Source: Dipylidium caninum (Eukaryota; Platyhelminthes; Cestoda; Cyclophyllidea; Dipylidiidae). Taken from it: a DNA stretch of 64,000 bases. Of this stretch, positions 45,441-57,775 are shown piece by piece (position 1 is the stretch's first letter; every line of letters starts with the position of its first letter). The DNA lies in contig QEYB01001476.1 in the NCBI GenBank assembly GCA_017562135.1, forward strand, positions 1 through 64,000, read 5' to 3'. The notes under the pieces are model-generated. The model had not been told where the DNA came from, did no database searches, and saw only the letters and a list, made by a program, of their open reading frames with translations. A program made the translations under genes and the position numbers.

Positions 45441-46654
45441 TATCATGCATGTGGTATGTGTGGGGATGCACCCTTTCCTCCTGTGGGCCACCTCGTTGTT
45501 CGCAGATGCTGTTGCTTTATTTTTTCTAGTGAATTGACAAAAATTTGTGTCACCGTGATTGTAAATTCATCTTAGACACGGTGAATCACTCGAAGCGCCT
45601 AAAGTCAGTGGAGAAAATAGGAGAAAGAATGTGCGAAGGCGCAGCTGCAGCTCGCAAGTGCACAGACTAACGCATTCAACTCACATCTGAACAACAATAA
45701 ACAATCACATTCCCTCACATTCCGCTTTCCACATTTCATTCTCGACCACCCGGTCACAAATTCGACGACCCTGTTTATTCCCAAATCCCAATAGCAAGTT
45801 TATTCCAACCACGGATTTGTCTATTCGAACGTATGTCACGATCTTTCCAACTCCCCAAATTATCCTCATTGCTCCACATCCCGTCCACCCAAATTCATTT
45901 TTCTTCCATCGGCCCGTACCTTCTCCACAGCCGAATTTAAGGAACGAGGCAAACGATTCTGTAGTTTGGGAGGAGAGTGAGCGTTGTCAGAAGGCAATCA
46001 ATCAACTCCCCTTATTTCGCGAATATTTTATTCAACGTAATAATGCCCCCTCGGGGTTGACGTCATGGAAGAGTGTGAAATGTAACGTTGGTAAGGTGAA
46101 TGGACACCCGTTCATGCTACTGCCCTCCAACCACGCGTCGCGCCTCCCATCCGCCCTCCCCTTGCCTATTTGGGTGACTAGATGGGCCCTGGTCTGCTAC
46201 CTAGGCCAATAAAGCCTCTTTGCTTGGAAGTCAGGCGATTAGTGAAGCGTCCAGATCTCCCCATTTTCCGACTCGAAAATGAAACTGTCACCAGCTCTTC
46301 CCCGTCCCTCCCTACACGCCCCGCACCTCGTACGACATCTTGAAACCCTAAGAAATCGCACTAGACCATCTTCCCCAAGCCACACGATCTACACGTAGCG
46401 TCTTTAAAGGCTTGTACTGAGACTAATATGGTACATTGACTACATATTCCGTGATCGTTTAATGGGTAAAGGCCTTTTAGCTCTTCAACCCCAGCATCCC
46501 CTGTTTCCAGTATCTCTCGAGCACCAACGAAGATCTGTCACATGGTCCAGCACAAAATGTCACTTAGCGGCATCTTTTGAGCTCACACGAGAAGTGTTCG
46601 AATTTCCTTTCTGCATGTAACTTGGACACTCATGTACCCAGATTTGTGGCTTAC
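45441..46654. other. No supported gene
   Basis: A 131-codon opening (45817-46212, +) is unrecognised. No RNA gene is seen. Confidence 0.4.
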
Positions 46655-48890
46655 CAGACCGTAGCGGGAATCAGAAGGCCAGGATGTGTAGGTAGCAGTT
46701 GATAAATGACGATGTGTTGAACGACAATACTGTCAGTGCCTACCCGAGTGTATCGTCGTCCGAGCAATTTTGCGTCGCTTGTTAAGGATGTCGTTATTCC
46801 ATGACACCCCCTGAAATCGGCGCGAACTTTGATGGTTTTCATTTGCAATGAACCGAAGCGTTAATGAGAGCCCGTAGCTGCAAACACGCATTGTTCGAAT
46901 AATGTCAATATGCGCCACATTCGCGAACTCCCAATTATAGTCGCTGTGAGGTGAAGCGGCAGCGGAAGGTGAAGGGAAAGAGAAAAATTCAAACCGGTCT
47001 TCGCAAAAATGCGGATGCCATTTAAAAGGGAAGTGTGTTATCAACAATGTCTGTGAAAGAAATCGTTGAATCTCGCATTACAAGGCGAGCCGAAGACACT
47101 AATTTTTCTCTGGCAACTTACGACGTATGCGGTCAATGTAGAGCCCGCCTAACAACAGTTGAATGCCAGCAACATTTCTCCCCGTCGAGGTTAGAGGACA
47201 CCGATTACACATGACATCAACCCTACTCGGCGATTTAACAGGCCTGTGTGTGGAAAAACATGAGAGTGCGACTTCTCAAAAGGCCTTATCCCAAAAACGG
47301 GTTTTGTGGGTGGAGAGGAGATCCACGAAGGAAGTAGAGGGCGCTTAGTCGGCATAATTCCAATCGTAATGGTTTTCTGCTCCCTCAAAGAAAAAATACC
47401 TTTTCGTAGGCTTTTCTTTCCCCTCTGGCCCTATTTCGTGCGCGGAATTTCTTCGTGCTCACGATCCAGTCTATCAGTTGAAACTGTCGGAATATGATGA
47501 AGACTGACGCTATTTCGTTTGATTACTCCTTGGGACTGTGGTTGTTTCCGTTGGGAGCCGGGCCTACAGTGGAATATATCGTCAGTGGCGAGGGAATTAG
47601 TCCGGAATCAGCCAGGAAACACCCTCTACACTTGCAAAACCAGTCACCCCGTCCCGCCCTTCCGACTGAGTTTTATAGCCCCAATGTGAGTGCATTTCAG
47701 TGTAAATCGTCTTTCGAATAATTGTAATTCATTCACTTGCTGAATACTCCTCGAGCGCTTCACTGACGTTTACGCGGTGACCTGTCAGCCAATAAGAGTT
47801 TGGAAGCGCCCTTTCGTGCGTCCTCCACATACTCTGCATTCCAAGCACCACTTAGAATACTCTTCATTCTGACACATTTGCCGAATTGACTTATCTGAGT
47901 TCTTCAACGTCATCCATCCAGAATGCCTTGCAGCACACGTTGTCCTCTTCGGAAATTAAGGTTTCCACTCAGGAAGCGATAGAAGTCCATCTCGCTCGGT
48001 GATGTGCGCAACCGAGAGAACTGAGGTAGGATGAGTATTTCTCTACCGTGGGGGGAATAAAGCAGCATTGAAAAGTTCATAACCATCACTAAGGCGATGT
48101 CACGCTCAGCGACCTTACGATATCGAGCGACATCCTGAAAGCGATGGTTAAAGATGGGTGAAAAGTTCGGACAGAATAGTTGGTCGCTGGCCAATCACAA
48201 TTCATTGCCTTCACCGTGAGAGGCGGTGCCAATGGTTGGCCCTCGTGTTTGGACAACGGTGGTAGGTGAAAATGAAGAGTTGCACGAAATTATTCTTTCT
48301 TCTCCATTTTATTCAACCGTGTGTCGATCATCGGAGGACCTCAAAATATTTCGGGTCGCAGCACTGCCTCACGTGCACATTGTGTATACGCAAGATGTGA
48401 TGGAACCAACAATGTTTGAAGCTGACCGTTTCATTAATTAGACAGAGTCAACCATGAAATTGAGCCCTCATGCATCTCCTCCCACCCTTTCATTCCCAAC
48501 CCTACAAGGTCAACATTAGCAGAATATCCAAAAAGTGTTCGCTAACGTTCTCCAATCTGTGACCACATCGGAGCCGCTAGTCTCTGGCAGTGGTGCAGCC
48601 CCCGTAGTGCTGATAGCTTTGGCGAGAAGGTGGATCTGTGCAATTAAACGTTATCCTCATAATGGTGTCTGGGCGCGCTAGTAGTCTATGCGATTGGTGT
48701 TTAACAGTAATGCCCTCAGAGATAACCCTCTCATTATTATGCGACAAGTGGTGCACATAGACAAGAGGGAAGAACGGCTGACTCTCACTTGTCACACGAC
48801 TAACCGTAGGGTTTGTGGGTACAACCGTCATCCCCGTCAGAGAGCCATGGAGCACGAAAAGACCGTAATGACTTCTCAACGTGTACTCCG
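46655..48890 (+). repeat. Tandem duplication R2, unit 1 (about 2.2 kb)
   Basis: It aligns in order with 48891-51095. Matching anchors are CAATTTTGCGTCG (46765/49004), GCAAACACGCATT (46880/49129), GTGGAATATATCGTCAGTGG (47569/49780), GTTGGTCG (48179/50404) and GAGCCATGGAGCAC (48842/50888). Offsets are 2239, 2249, 2211, 2225 and 2046 bp. Some stretches are above 80% identical and others hardly alignable. On the minus strand SWNNDILNKRRKIARTT in this unit parallels SWNGDIFTQRRKIDRTH in unit 2. No product is recognised. Confidence 0.88.
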
Positions 48891-51095
48891 TAAAACCACT
48901 GCGAGTTCGCGATGGGCAACGAGGAGAGAAAGTGAGAGAAGTATGAATAGCCGTTGATAGATGATGGTGTGTCGGATGATCATACCGTTCGTGTGAGTCC
49001 GATCAATTTTGCGTCGTTGGGTAAAGATGTCGCCATTCCATGACATCCCTATGGATCGACGCAAACTCGAATGGTTTGTAAATCTCACCTGAACGGAAGA
49101 GCCAACGAGAGTTCGCAGCTCCTTATCTGCAAACACGCATTACCCAAATAATGTGAAGCTACGCATATTCGCGCTACTGATTTTGATTTTCATGGAGGTG
49201 ATGGAAAATGGGCAGACTGCGATGGCTGACGAGGTGGCGGGGGAATTCAAACGGGACCTAGTCAAACTGCTCGGGAGGTATAACAGGAGGCAGTGACGGT
49301 AGCAGAGAGGGAAGGCATCAGATACAGGTGTGACAAACGTCGCAGAACCTCGCCTTCCATGGACAGGAAGTGTAGCTGAAGAGAGCCAAATTTTACTCCA
49401 GCAACATATGTTGTGTCGCAGTTAAATGCCATCAACTTTCTTCTTCGTCGAACGCAAGGGATACCATTCACAGGTGACACCCACCACAATCGACGATTTA
49501 ACAGGCCAGTGCGAAAACAAGTATGTGGGTGCTAATTTGCTTATTCTTTCTTCAGCCTCTTTCTCAAAAGCGCGCGCATTCTCAATTTGGATCTGGTGAG
49601 TGGGCAGGAGATCTATCATGTGAAGTGGAGGGCGTTCAGTCGACATGGCTCTCATCGTAATGGCTTTCTGTTGCCACAAAGTAAATTTTCTGGTCGGTCA
49701 GATGAAACGGTAGGGATTTGTTCTTTCGTTTGATTAATTCTCGGGACTGTGGATTTTTCCGTCGGAAGACATGTCTACAGTGGAATATATCGTCAGTGGT
49801 GGGCGGCGGTGTAAAGTGTTGGTCAGCCAAGAATTAATGGGGAAAGCACTTAACACACTCCAAGGTCAGCCACCTCGTCCCGTCATTCAACCGAATTTTA
49901 TAGTCCAAGCTTAAGCGCAGTTCACTGCAACTCGTCTTCCGAATGACTGTAATTCCATTGACTAGCTGACTTCACCTCTGGCGCTCGGCTGGAGTTCATG
50001 CGGTAGCCTGTCACCCATTCGAAAGCCGGATGTGCCCTTCTCGCGTCCTCTGCATACCAAGCATTCCAATCACCGTTCTGATTTCCCTTAGTACTAACAT
50101 TTTTGCGAAGTTGACGCATTTGTGTTCTTAAGCGTCATTTTTTCCGTAAACCCTCCAAGCACACGTCGTTTAGACGGCAGACATTGAAAAATATTTCGAC
50201 GCAGAAATCCTCGAAAGACCATTGCACATTCACCGCCAGTGGAGATGCCGTTTGAAATGGAGATAGGCTCAGTATTTTCCTGCAGTGAGGGGAATATAGC
50301 ACGCTTGAAAATGGTCAGAAGAAATCAGTTAGGAAATGTCATGTTCGGTCACTCACCATAGAGAGTGATAGTGTGCAAGTGGTTCAAAGTTTTGGACAGA
50401 TTAGTTGGTCGTCGACTAACCACAACAATTGGGCCTCGTGTTGGGGAAACGGGGGTAGGTGAAAATAAAGAGTTATGTGCGCTTTTTTCGCCTTAGTTGA
50501 TCGTGTGTTGATCGCCTCACCAAGACGAAATATCTCGCGTCGCTGCGCTCACCAGCGTTCTAGTTGGTTAAGAATGAGGGAGAAAAAATCTCACGTACAC
50601 ATTTTTCTTGTGATTTCTGATCCTGTCTCAAGATCATTGGCATGGCAGTCGCTTTTCTCTGGAAGCAGTGGATCCTCTGTGCTGTTGATAAATTTGGCTA
50701 GATGTGGATCTGCGCATTTGAGCTTCATTCATATCATGGCATTCTGGCACGGAAGCCGTCTTGATGATCGGCGCGGCGAACAGGATGCTCTCTGTGGTGC
50801 ACATAGACTGGGGTGAAAAACAACCGACTCTTGCTTGTCACACGACTAACTGTTGGGTCTACGGGTGTGACTGTCATCCCCATCGGGGAGCCATGGAGCA
50901 CTAGAAGTTCTGATGTGCGTCGAGACTACTGCGAAGGCGAAGTCATGCATCAAGCGCCTCCATGCGTGGTATTATGTACGTCAACCAACCAGTGGTGTCG
51001 TCGGGGTTCACACTCGCCTCCAAGTGGGTGCTGAACAATCGCGCACCACACCAGTCAACACTTCTTAACGTGTGCTTCACGCAACGTGCAATAGC
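48891..51095 (+). repeat. Tandem duplication R2, unit 2 (about 2.2 kb)
   Basis: Second unit, directly abutting the first. The right end shares CTTCTTAACGTGTGCTTCAC with CTTCTCAACGTGTACTCCGT of unit 1. About 150 bp at 50.91-51.06 kb has no counterpart in unit 1, while roughly 0.3 kb of unit 1 between 48.2 and 48.8 kb is missing or unalignable here. Confidence 0.85.
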
Positions 51096-52124
51096 ATCGC
51101 GTGTGAATAATGGGTGTGAGATGTCTCGATGAGCGGATGTCGACTGTTAGATGGTGCCTCTAGAGGGCGGCCTCAGAATGCCAACCAAAGTCATTACATC
51201 TCGACTCGTCTTGTTTCCTCCAGATTTCCTAGAATATACACTACATTGTGTTTGTCTACAACTCTGGATTTCGTGTGGTCTTGGACAACATGTATCCGCC
51301 TCATTCACAACAAACATGGCTGATTTAGAAATTATGCCACCGTCACTAGCGGCGAACGTGTTGAGTTGAAGTTAGTCAGCAGGCAACTATTCTATCCTAA
51401 CTGTCCTCCCAATTTTACACAACCACCTACAAGATGTCAATCGTCATGGTGATATTGGACGAACGAGCCACAATCCATCGGTACGTAGAATCTTATGGGT
51501 GATGGACTCGATCTTGTCATGTCTGCCATATTCCTCTCACTTCACAGAAATACTAGACCTATGTCAATTCCAAAAAGAACAACCCTCGAGTCAGCTTAGT
51601 GTAGTAGGGGGATGCAATGGATTTAGACAGGCGATAAAAGGACCCAGGGGAACGCATGCTATTGGATGGTCATCGGGTGAAAATCGGTCTGGCTTTCGAG
51701 CAGGGATCGGTGAGTGAACGAATTGTACTTAGTTGAGCTCACTGTGTGCAAAAATTATTCCTTAGATGAGTTGCGGTGAAGTAGACTCAACAAGCGACTG
51801 CAAATTCCGGTTGAGAAAGCTATGCTGGGTGGCCGGCCTCGCAATGTGGAAAGTACTTTCATCGCTAGTTCCTCGCTGACAAGCATCTTCCTCCACTGCT
51901 CGCCACTGAGGGAACCTTCCACTGTCTTGATCTCCCCCAATAAAGACAATCACCTCCTCGTGGAGTAACCAAACGAACGAGTGTCGGTCTCCATCGCAAT
52001 TGAACCGGTTCATCTGACAGAGCAGAACGTGGGTAAGTGAGACTACTCCGCGCAACGCAGGAGTGGGGATGATGCCACATTTAAGTGGCGCCCAAAAACC
52101 TCGACGGAGAGTTGGCAAGACGGC
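51096..52124. other. No supported gene
   Basis: A 118-codon minus-strand opening (52118 to 51762) is unrecognised. Nothing else is supported. Confidence 0.4.
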
Positions 52125-53470
52125 GTCGCATTCGAAGATAGGTCAGTCACGCTGTGCAAAAGATTTTCAGAGGACGTGGGGGATTTTCCATTCCACCCCT
52201 TCATCCTCCTTCACCTCGCCCCCCTTTCAGTATGTCACTTTGAGAAGTCGCAGTGCATAAACAAAATCTTTGTTAAATCAGAAAGACGATATTTGTTTTT
52301 TCAACTAAATACCTTACGTTTCTGCTCATGCTCCACCTCATCAACATGCGCTTGGAGGGGGGAGACGAGGAAAAGCGAAAACAACGCTACCAACACTCGT
52401 CATTACAATCTTACAGTTTATAATTGCATTTGGGTTCAACGTAGAATTGTCGGAATGGCATTAGTTCACTAATGAACTGCCTTACTCCCTCCCGACTTCG
52501 GACTCTCCACATTTATGCAGCAAATAGACGAAAGTACGGCCCGAAATATTGGCGAGACACAAGTGGGAAATGACGCGTCGTGTGGGAAGTGTGGAAAGAA
52601 GGCGAGTCACCTTGGTGGAGTGAAGATAGAGAGAGAGGATGGCGGCCAGGGGATAAGCCACATTCTCTGCTCATTAAGCTGTTCTGCGCGGCCCCATTGG
52701 CCTTCTTCTGGTCAACCAGCCGGGTTTGCTTTGCTACTCGCAGTGTTTGTGATTTTATGTTGGTGTGACAAACGGCCTTGTCGGTGCCCACGAGTTGGTA
52801 CTTGAGAATGGGCGAAGCGAGAGAAGGAGTAGCTTGGTGTTTCGAAGACTCTCGGTTAACGTCTTACAAGAAGTCGGACATTAGGCGCAGAGGACAGAAA
52901 TCTCTTCGTCTACTGAACTAACAAACAACGGTTGAAGTTCCAATATTTATGCAGCCGAAGCTGCATTTCTAATGCCCTGGTAAGCCAAAACAGACAGGCA
53001 TGACAGCGTTCTGGTTACGGTGCTATGGCATGCCGTTTTCGGGTAATAATTGCTCCAGTTGAAGTTATTTATTCAACCTTATACGCGGGCCGTCTAAGGT
53101 TGGCTGTAGCCACGACTACGAGGCTGATGCAAATGACGCCACCATGCAGCCGTTTAGGCTGATGCAGGAAAGAAAGAGCGGCGTGGTAATACAACTTTTC
53201 ACGATGCTACTTCCGAAGATGGTTCTAGATTTGGTCGTTTAGCACGGGATTATATGCACAGATTCTACCATAGGCAGTTAAAAATTGCTGACATGGGGAG
53301 AGACGAATAGAGAGTTTGGTTGGCGGATTGAAGTTGTTTCATGACAATCACGGTTTGAGAGTCACCAATGTTTAATATGCAACTGGTTATTAATCTTTTT
53401 TAAAACAAAAAGGAGTTGTCAACCCCACCCCTAAACTGAAAGAGACCTTACAATGACGCGCATTGCTGAT
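52125..53470 (+). repeat. Repeat R1, copy 3 of 3 (long)
   Basis: Partner of 22280-23560: CGCTGTGCAAAAGATTTTCA, AATAGACGAAAGT, GAAATATTGGCGAGACACAA, GTCACCTTGGTG, GCCACATTC, TAAGCCAAAAC, GACGAATAGAGAGTTT. It contains about 80 bp (53.16-53.24 kb) absent from copy 1. A 96-codon forward opening (52515-52805) and a 92-codon minus opening (52791 to 52513) overlap; neither is recognised. Confidence 0.85.
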
Positions 53471-53702
53471 TCTTCCTGCTCATCTTCCCGAGCGGTTTCT
53501 TTTGACGTATGTGGAAAACTTTCGGGAAGAACGTCGTCGGTAGATGAGAAGGATTTCCTTCTGAGTGGGGCAAGGAGTCCTTTCATTTTCATCACAATCC
53601 TCATTCACTTATTGTCACGTCCACTTCACTTGTCTCTCGATCTACTTTGTTTCCGTGTCGCCTCTGCTGCTTTCGTTCACACCGCTGCGAGAGGAGAGTA
53701 GA

Positions 53703-53786
53703 CAAGAGGAGAGGAGAGGAGGGGAGAGGAGGGGAGAGGAGGGGAGAGGAGGGGAGAGAAGGGGAGAGGAGTGGAGTGGAGGGGAG
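53703..53786. repeat. Purine minisatellite, ~10-bp unit
   Basis: Repeats of GAGGGGAGAG-type units (GGGGAGAGGA) in a pure G/A strand, with slightly degraded ends. Confidence 0.9.
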
Positions 53787-54214
53787 CAAGATGGATAGAG
53801 TGAGAAACTGAGAGCGAGAAATTACCCGGAAAATGTCTGCATCTTTACCAAAGAGCAATTTCTGAAAGTGAAGTGTCTCCAAATTTCCTATTATCCTACA
53901 AAGCTTTGCTGAACCCGTTGCCCGTTCAATGATTTAAGCCACACCAAGATGACTACTAACTACACTTCAGTAAGATACAACGTCTGCTTACCGGAAAGTG
54001 AGGCAGCAACGGTCTTCGGGGCGTGCAGCTACTGTTACAGCCCGAGATATACCGATATCATCCCGGTTAATTACATTTGCCATGGTGCGTCTTATAGAAA
54101 GACTGCAATCTGACGGAAAAAAAGGACACCAGGGTGAAACAATAATGCGGCGATCCTGCGTGAGTGCTTGCACAGCACACAGATAGACACACGCACGAAC
54201 TCACGATGGAGAAA
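53787..54214. other. No feature recognised
   Basis: Openings of about 60 codons on both strands, none recognised. Confidence 0.4.
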
Positions 54215-54860
54215 TCGGGTGATTGAATGTGCTCCTATGACTGTAGTAGATCTTGTGACAGCGCGTCCTCTTGACCTGTGCCAATCAGCGCCGCTCTCAA
54301 ACGACGTCAGCCGTGATGTGAGGCATCTCACACGGCGAGGTCAATCTTAGGCAACTGAGACAGAACTCCTCCCAGTGGATGAACATGTCATTGCCGACTC
54401 TTCCACTTCACCCTTCCACTGGCCCCATTTTGTGTGTAGAAGTATAGGTAAATGTTGTTAAAGACTGCACTTCCCCACCATGGATGTTGACATTCTGCGG
54501 GCTTTCTTACCTGTCCATCTCGTAGGACAAGCGCTTTCCTTACCATATTCACAAAATTAATTTCCTCCTTCATCATTTCCACCACGCAAACTACCTCATT
54601 TCAACGCTTTACGCACCCATACACGCCATGTAAAATCATTTCTTCTGTTGATGTGTAATCGCGTGGAGAAAGAAGGGAGGAAAATGTGAGGCAGGAGTTG
54701 GAGGAAGGGGAGAATCAGAAGGAGGAGGGAGAACAGGGGAGGGAAATCCGTAGCATGGGAGGATTCACTTCAGCTGGCCAAGGCGGCTGCCGGATAGCGA
54801 ATATGTGCCTAAGGTGGGGGATGCTTGGACATGAAACAATGTCTTCTCGGCTAATGCTCT
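54215..54860 (-). repeat. Repeat R9, copy 3 (inverted)
   Basis: The minus strand aligns with 36608 back to 35900: GTCATAGGAGCACATTC, GGAAATTAATTTTGTGAA against GGAAAATAATTCCGTGAA, and GATGGACAGGTAAG against GATGGAAAGGTAAG. The plus strand GATTCACTTCAGCTGGCCA and TCGGCTAATGC are shared with the minus strand of unit 2. Confidence 0.8.
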
Positions 54861-56440
54861 CCTTGAGGCGAGGAAAGCAGTGTGGCCATGCGCAGCGCGG
54901 GAGCATGGTGTGACATTGGAGGCGGGCGGTGATGACATCGACCCACGAGCAATCGGTAGTATTGCTCTGTGCGCCAAGGCTGCAGACCTCACACGTGAGG
55001 GGTATCGTCGAGGATGAGGGATTGTTGAATGTGATTTTCGTCGGTATGTCTTATACCTTGTTCAAGGGTTCACCATTTTTCCGTGAGGATGTGAAAGGCG
55101 CTGCGGTTTTCCTGTGCTGCAATAACAGCTCTAATCAGACTGCCATGGCAGAATGGCGGTGCCGAGGCGCCAAAAGGGAGGTGGTAGAGTGTGTGCCGGT
55201 AAGTACTCTGCTTCCACATCGTCACTCGTGCTCCTTTTGTCGTGGCGACGTTGAGCTGTCTTCTTTCATTCAGGACGACGAGTTAGTCCTCCTGATTCTA
55301 CGCGGACGCATAGGAGTTTGCGTGTGGTGAAAGCGCGAGTTCAAGCTCGTCTTCGGGGTCACTCACACATGCACAAATGGGCATTCGATGGTGTGGTCAG
55401 GTCAGGACAAAATCCAGGTTATACACGGGCGTTGAGCCAGAGGTCGTCCTGCATGACTCTTTCCAGCAGAGTAATCGACAACTCTGCGGCCTCGGGTGAA
55501 TTTTGTGGTGGCTCGGGAGGCGAAATGTACCAGTTGTTGGTACGTGTGACCCCTGCGGCGAGGGCCTGTTAACTGAGGAGAAGGGCTGTAATCGAAGTAT
55601 CCGTTAAGATCGTCTTAACGCTACTCAAAATCGGCCGAGAGGAGAGACGCTGGTGTCACCGTCACTGAATCCGCCCTCTACATGGTCCTTGACATTACCC
55701 GATACTCGTACAGTGGATTTTCGCACCATCATTGTGTAGTGCATGATGTGGAGAGGTGTGCGGCAGGTACCTCCGCTCAACGACTTGGACTCGCGTCGTT
55801 CGTCGTGAGGCGTGATGGGCTTGATGGGTGTGTAGCGTCCGAGTACGTTGCCTCTAGCACTCTCTGTAACTAATGCGCCGAACAGCGCGTCACTGCGAAC
55901 ATTCCATTTCTGCTTGGTTCTTCTGGTGCTGGCCTCGAGGAGCAGGCTGTTTTGATTCCGTGGTAGTTGAGATCACTGCGATTATGCCACAGCCAATAAC
56001 TATGTGCTGATGTTGCTCGGGCTCGCATCACTGACAATCACAGATTATAACCTCCCGCCTCATCGGAAATGTCCCAACTCGGGCGTCTGAAGCGAGCATC
56101 GAGTTCTACGGAGATGGTGGCAGAGAGGGAATGGGCGGTGACCACACTTTCTCATGCTTTTTTCCGTTAGTTATATTAACCTAGGTGGCTTGTGTTTGCA
56201 AAAAGGTGCTGGCGATGACGACTCTCAATTTCGCGATAACTTGTGATTTTAAGGTGATTTATGCCTTAGTCTCTAGGAAGTTATTTCATCTAATTTTGGT
56301 TTTGGTTATTACTCTCGCCACGCTTTCTTGATTGTTTTGTTAATAAATATTTACCTAGAATTTTATTTTTTGGATTTGTTGCCTTTATTGTGTTATATTT
56401 TCATTTATTTTTCACTTGTTTTAACTCTTGAAATCATAAC
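54861..56440. other. No supported gene
   Basis: A 133-codon opening (54929-55330, +) is followed by an overlapping 84-codon opening in another frame (55318-55572). A GTAAGT donor-like site lies at 55200. I recognise no domain and have no acceptor or second exon to support a spliced gene. 56.22-56.44 kb is T-rich. Confidence 0.4.
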
Positions 56441-56478
56441 CGCCATTGGATTATTAATACCCTCCGTTACTTCGCGAG

Positions 56479-56611
56479 CCAATGCGTTCGCGGCTATTCT
56501 ATCCATTAAGAGTGCGGTATTTCGTCATATCTCTACACTGAATGGCTGGCTTCCCCGAACCCATGAGCTATGCGGCTTCATCTCATTTATTTTCTTCGGT
56601 TTACATATAAA
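56479..56611 (+). promoter_or_regulatory. Promoter remnant of H2B copy 1
   Basis: CATATAAA at 56604-56611 lies 31 bp before the H2B start codon, with CCAAT at 56479-56483 and an inverted CCAAT (ATTGG) near 56445. The arrangement suits a replication-type histone gene. The very short space to the ATG would leave a leader of only a few bases. Confidence 0.45.
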
Positions 56612-56641
56612 TTCCTGGGGTAGCTACGGGACGCCATTATC

Positions 56642-56994
56642 ATGGCTCCGAAGGCAGTGTCTGGTAAGGCCGCGAAGAAGGCTTCTAAAGTGAAGGTGCC
56701 GAAAACGGACAAGGCAAAGAAGAGGAGACGGGGGGAGAGTTATGCCATTTATATCTACAAGGTTTTGCGTCAAGTTCATCCTCCAAGGCAATGTCGATCA
56801 TGAATTCCTTTGTCAACGACATTTTCGAGCGTATCGTCGCGGAATCGAGTCGCCTGGCCAACTACAATAAGAAATCAACGATCACGAGCAGAGAGATCCA
56901 GACAGCTGTTCGCCTACTTTTGCCGGATGAACTTGCGAAGCACGCTGTGTCGGAGGGCACCAAGGCCGTTACCAAGTACACTGGTTCTAAATAG
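56642..56994 (+). pseudogene. Histone H2B pseudogene (16-nt deletion), copy 1
   Basis: H2B is the core histone that pairs with H2A in the nucleosome. The frame from 56642 starts [14 protein letters not shown] and goes through a basic tail and [14 protein letters not shown]. It then shifts at about 56782, where the residues expected between HPD and SSKA (DTGIS) are missing, which fits a loss of 16 bases. A stop follows at 56801. The rest of the protein is intact one frame over from 56791: [38 protein letters not shown], ending at 56994. Total length is close to the usual ~122 residues. Oddities are GESYAIY where KESYAIY is usual, and LLLPDEL for LLLPGEL. No histone 3' stem-loop is evident downstream. 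A sequencing or assembly deletion cannot be excluded, but the flanking decayed copies favour a true pseudogene. Confidence 0.9.
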
Positions 56995-57478
56995 CTCCTG
57001 TGGTAAGCGGCTGCTCCAGACCTCTCGCGCTCCCGCTCTCTCTCAAATAACAAAAACGTCCATTGACCCCACCCAGGGTCGTGTGTTGTTTGTTCTCTGT
57101 TGGGGATGCGTTATGGTGGTTTCTCGTTGCCAGCTATCAGCTAGGGGGAATAGATTGATTGATTGAGAGAGCCTAGAGTTTCTCTGTTGGGTTTTAGTTG
57201 TGGAACATCAAGCTGGGAATGTGCACCATGGGCGGGGGCACGAGTCGTTCTACCTAGTTCTTAGCGTCGGCTTGTGGACGAGCTCCAGCGGGCCGAATGT
57301 ATTGTGCCGCGATCACGCCTTGCTCTTGGGGTTTAGTCGGACATGGTAATGGGCGTTCTGACTCGTATCTTCTTACGAGTTAGAAAGGCTGCAGTTGAGG
57401 GAGTGTCGGCCTGCTATACGCGCAGGAAGGGTGGTAAGCGATCGTTAGCCAGTGGCGACTCCTTGAAAAGCTTATTTT

Positions 57479-57775
57479 TTAACGTCGGTAAGCTCTCGGT
57501 ATTCTTGGCAAAAGCACAACTTGAACGTCGGGCCTAAGCCCTCCTTTGAACGATGAGCACACAGTCATCAACTCGTTCAAAACCTCGTCATTACGAACGG
57601 TCTGTTGTTCAGGGGAGCAGTATAATGCAAATGTTGCGATGCCCTCAATCTCCAGGACTTCGGCGGTGAGGTGCCCAAGCATGGCCACGCGTTCCGCACA
57701 ATTGGCACGACACAACGTATAATGCCCACTACTCACAGGTAACTAAACCGACACACTTGCCTCGACTTGCCCCTA
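57479..57775 (-). pseudogene. Histone H2A pseudogene, copy 1
   Basis: The minus-strand frame (57736 to 57479) reads NCAERVAMLGHLTAEVLEIE, then TVRNDEVLNEL, then GGLRPDVQVVLLP. This is the order of the H2A helices (NYAERV, LTAEVLELAG, VRNDEELNKL, GGVLPNIQAVLLP). The GAGAPVYLAAVLEY segment and the N-AARDNKKTRIIPRHLQL region are lost or scrambled. The N-terminal tail is not open; a weak match (SRQVCRF to SRAGLQF) extends to about 57775 across a stop. Upstream on its strand a CCAAT lies near 57861-57866, but I see no TATA. It is convergent with the H2B copy at 56.6 kb. Confidence 0.8.

Noticed and set aside
42460..47570. PLGAGP encoded near 42.48 kb (-) and 47.55 kb (+)
   Set aside because: The DNA match is about a dozen bases with no flanking similarity; taken as chance.
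54929..55330. 133-codon opening with a GTAAGT donor-like site
   Set aside because: No matching acceptor, second exon or known domain. I keep it only as a remark in the block description.
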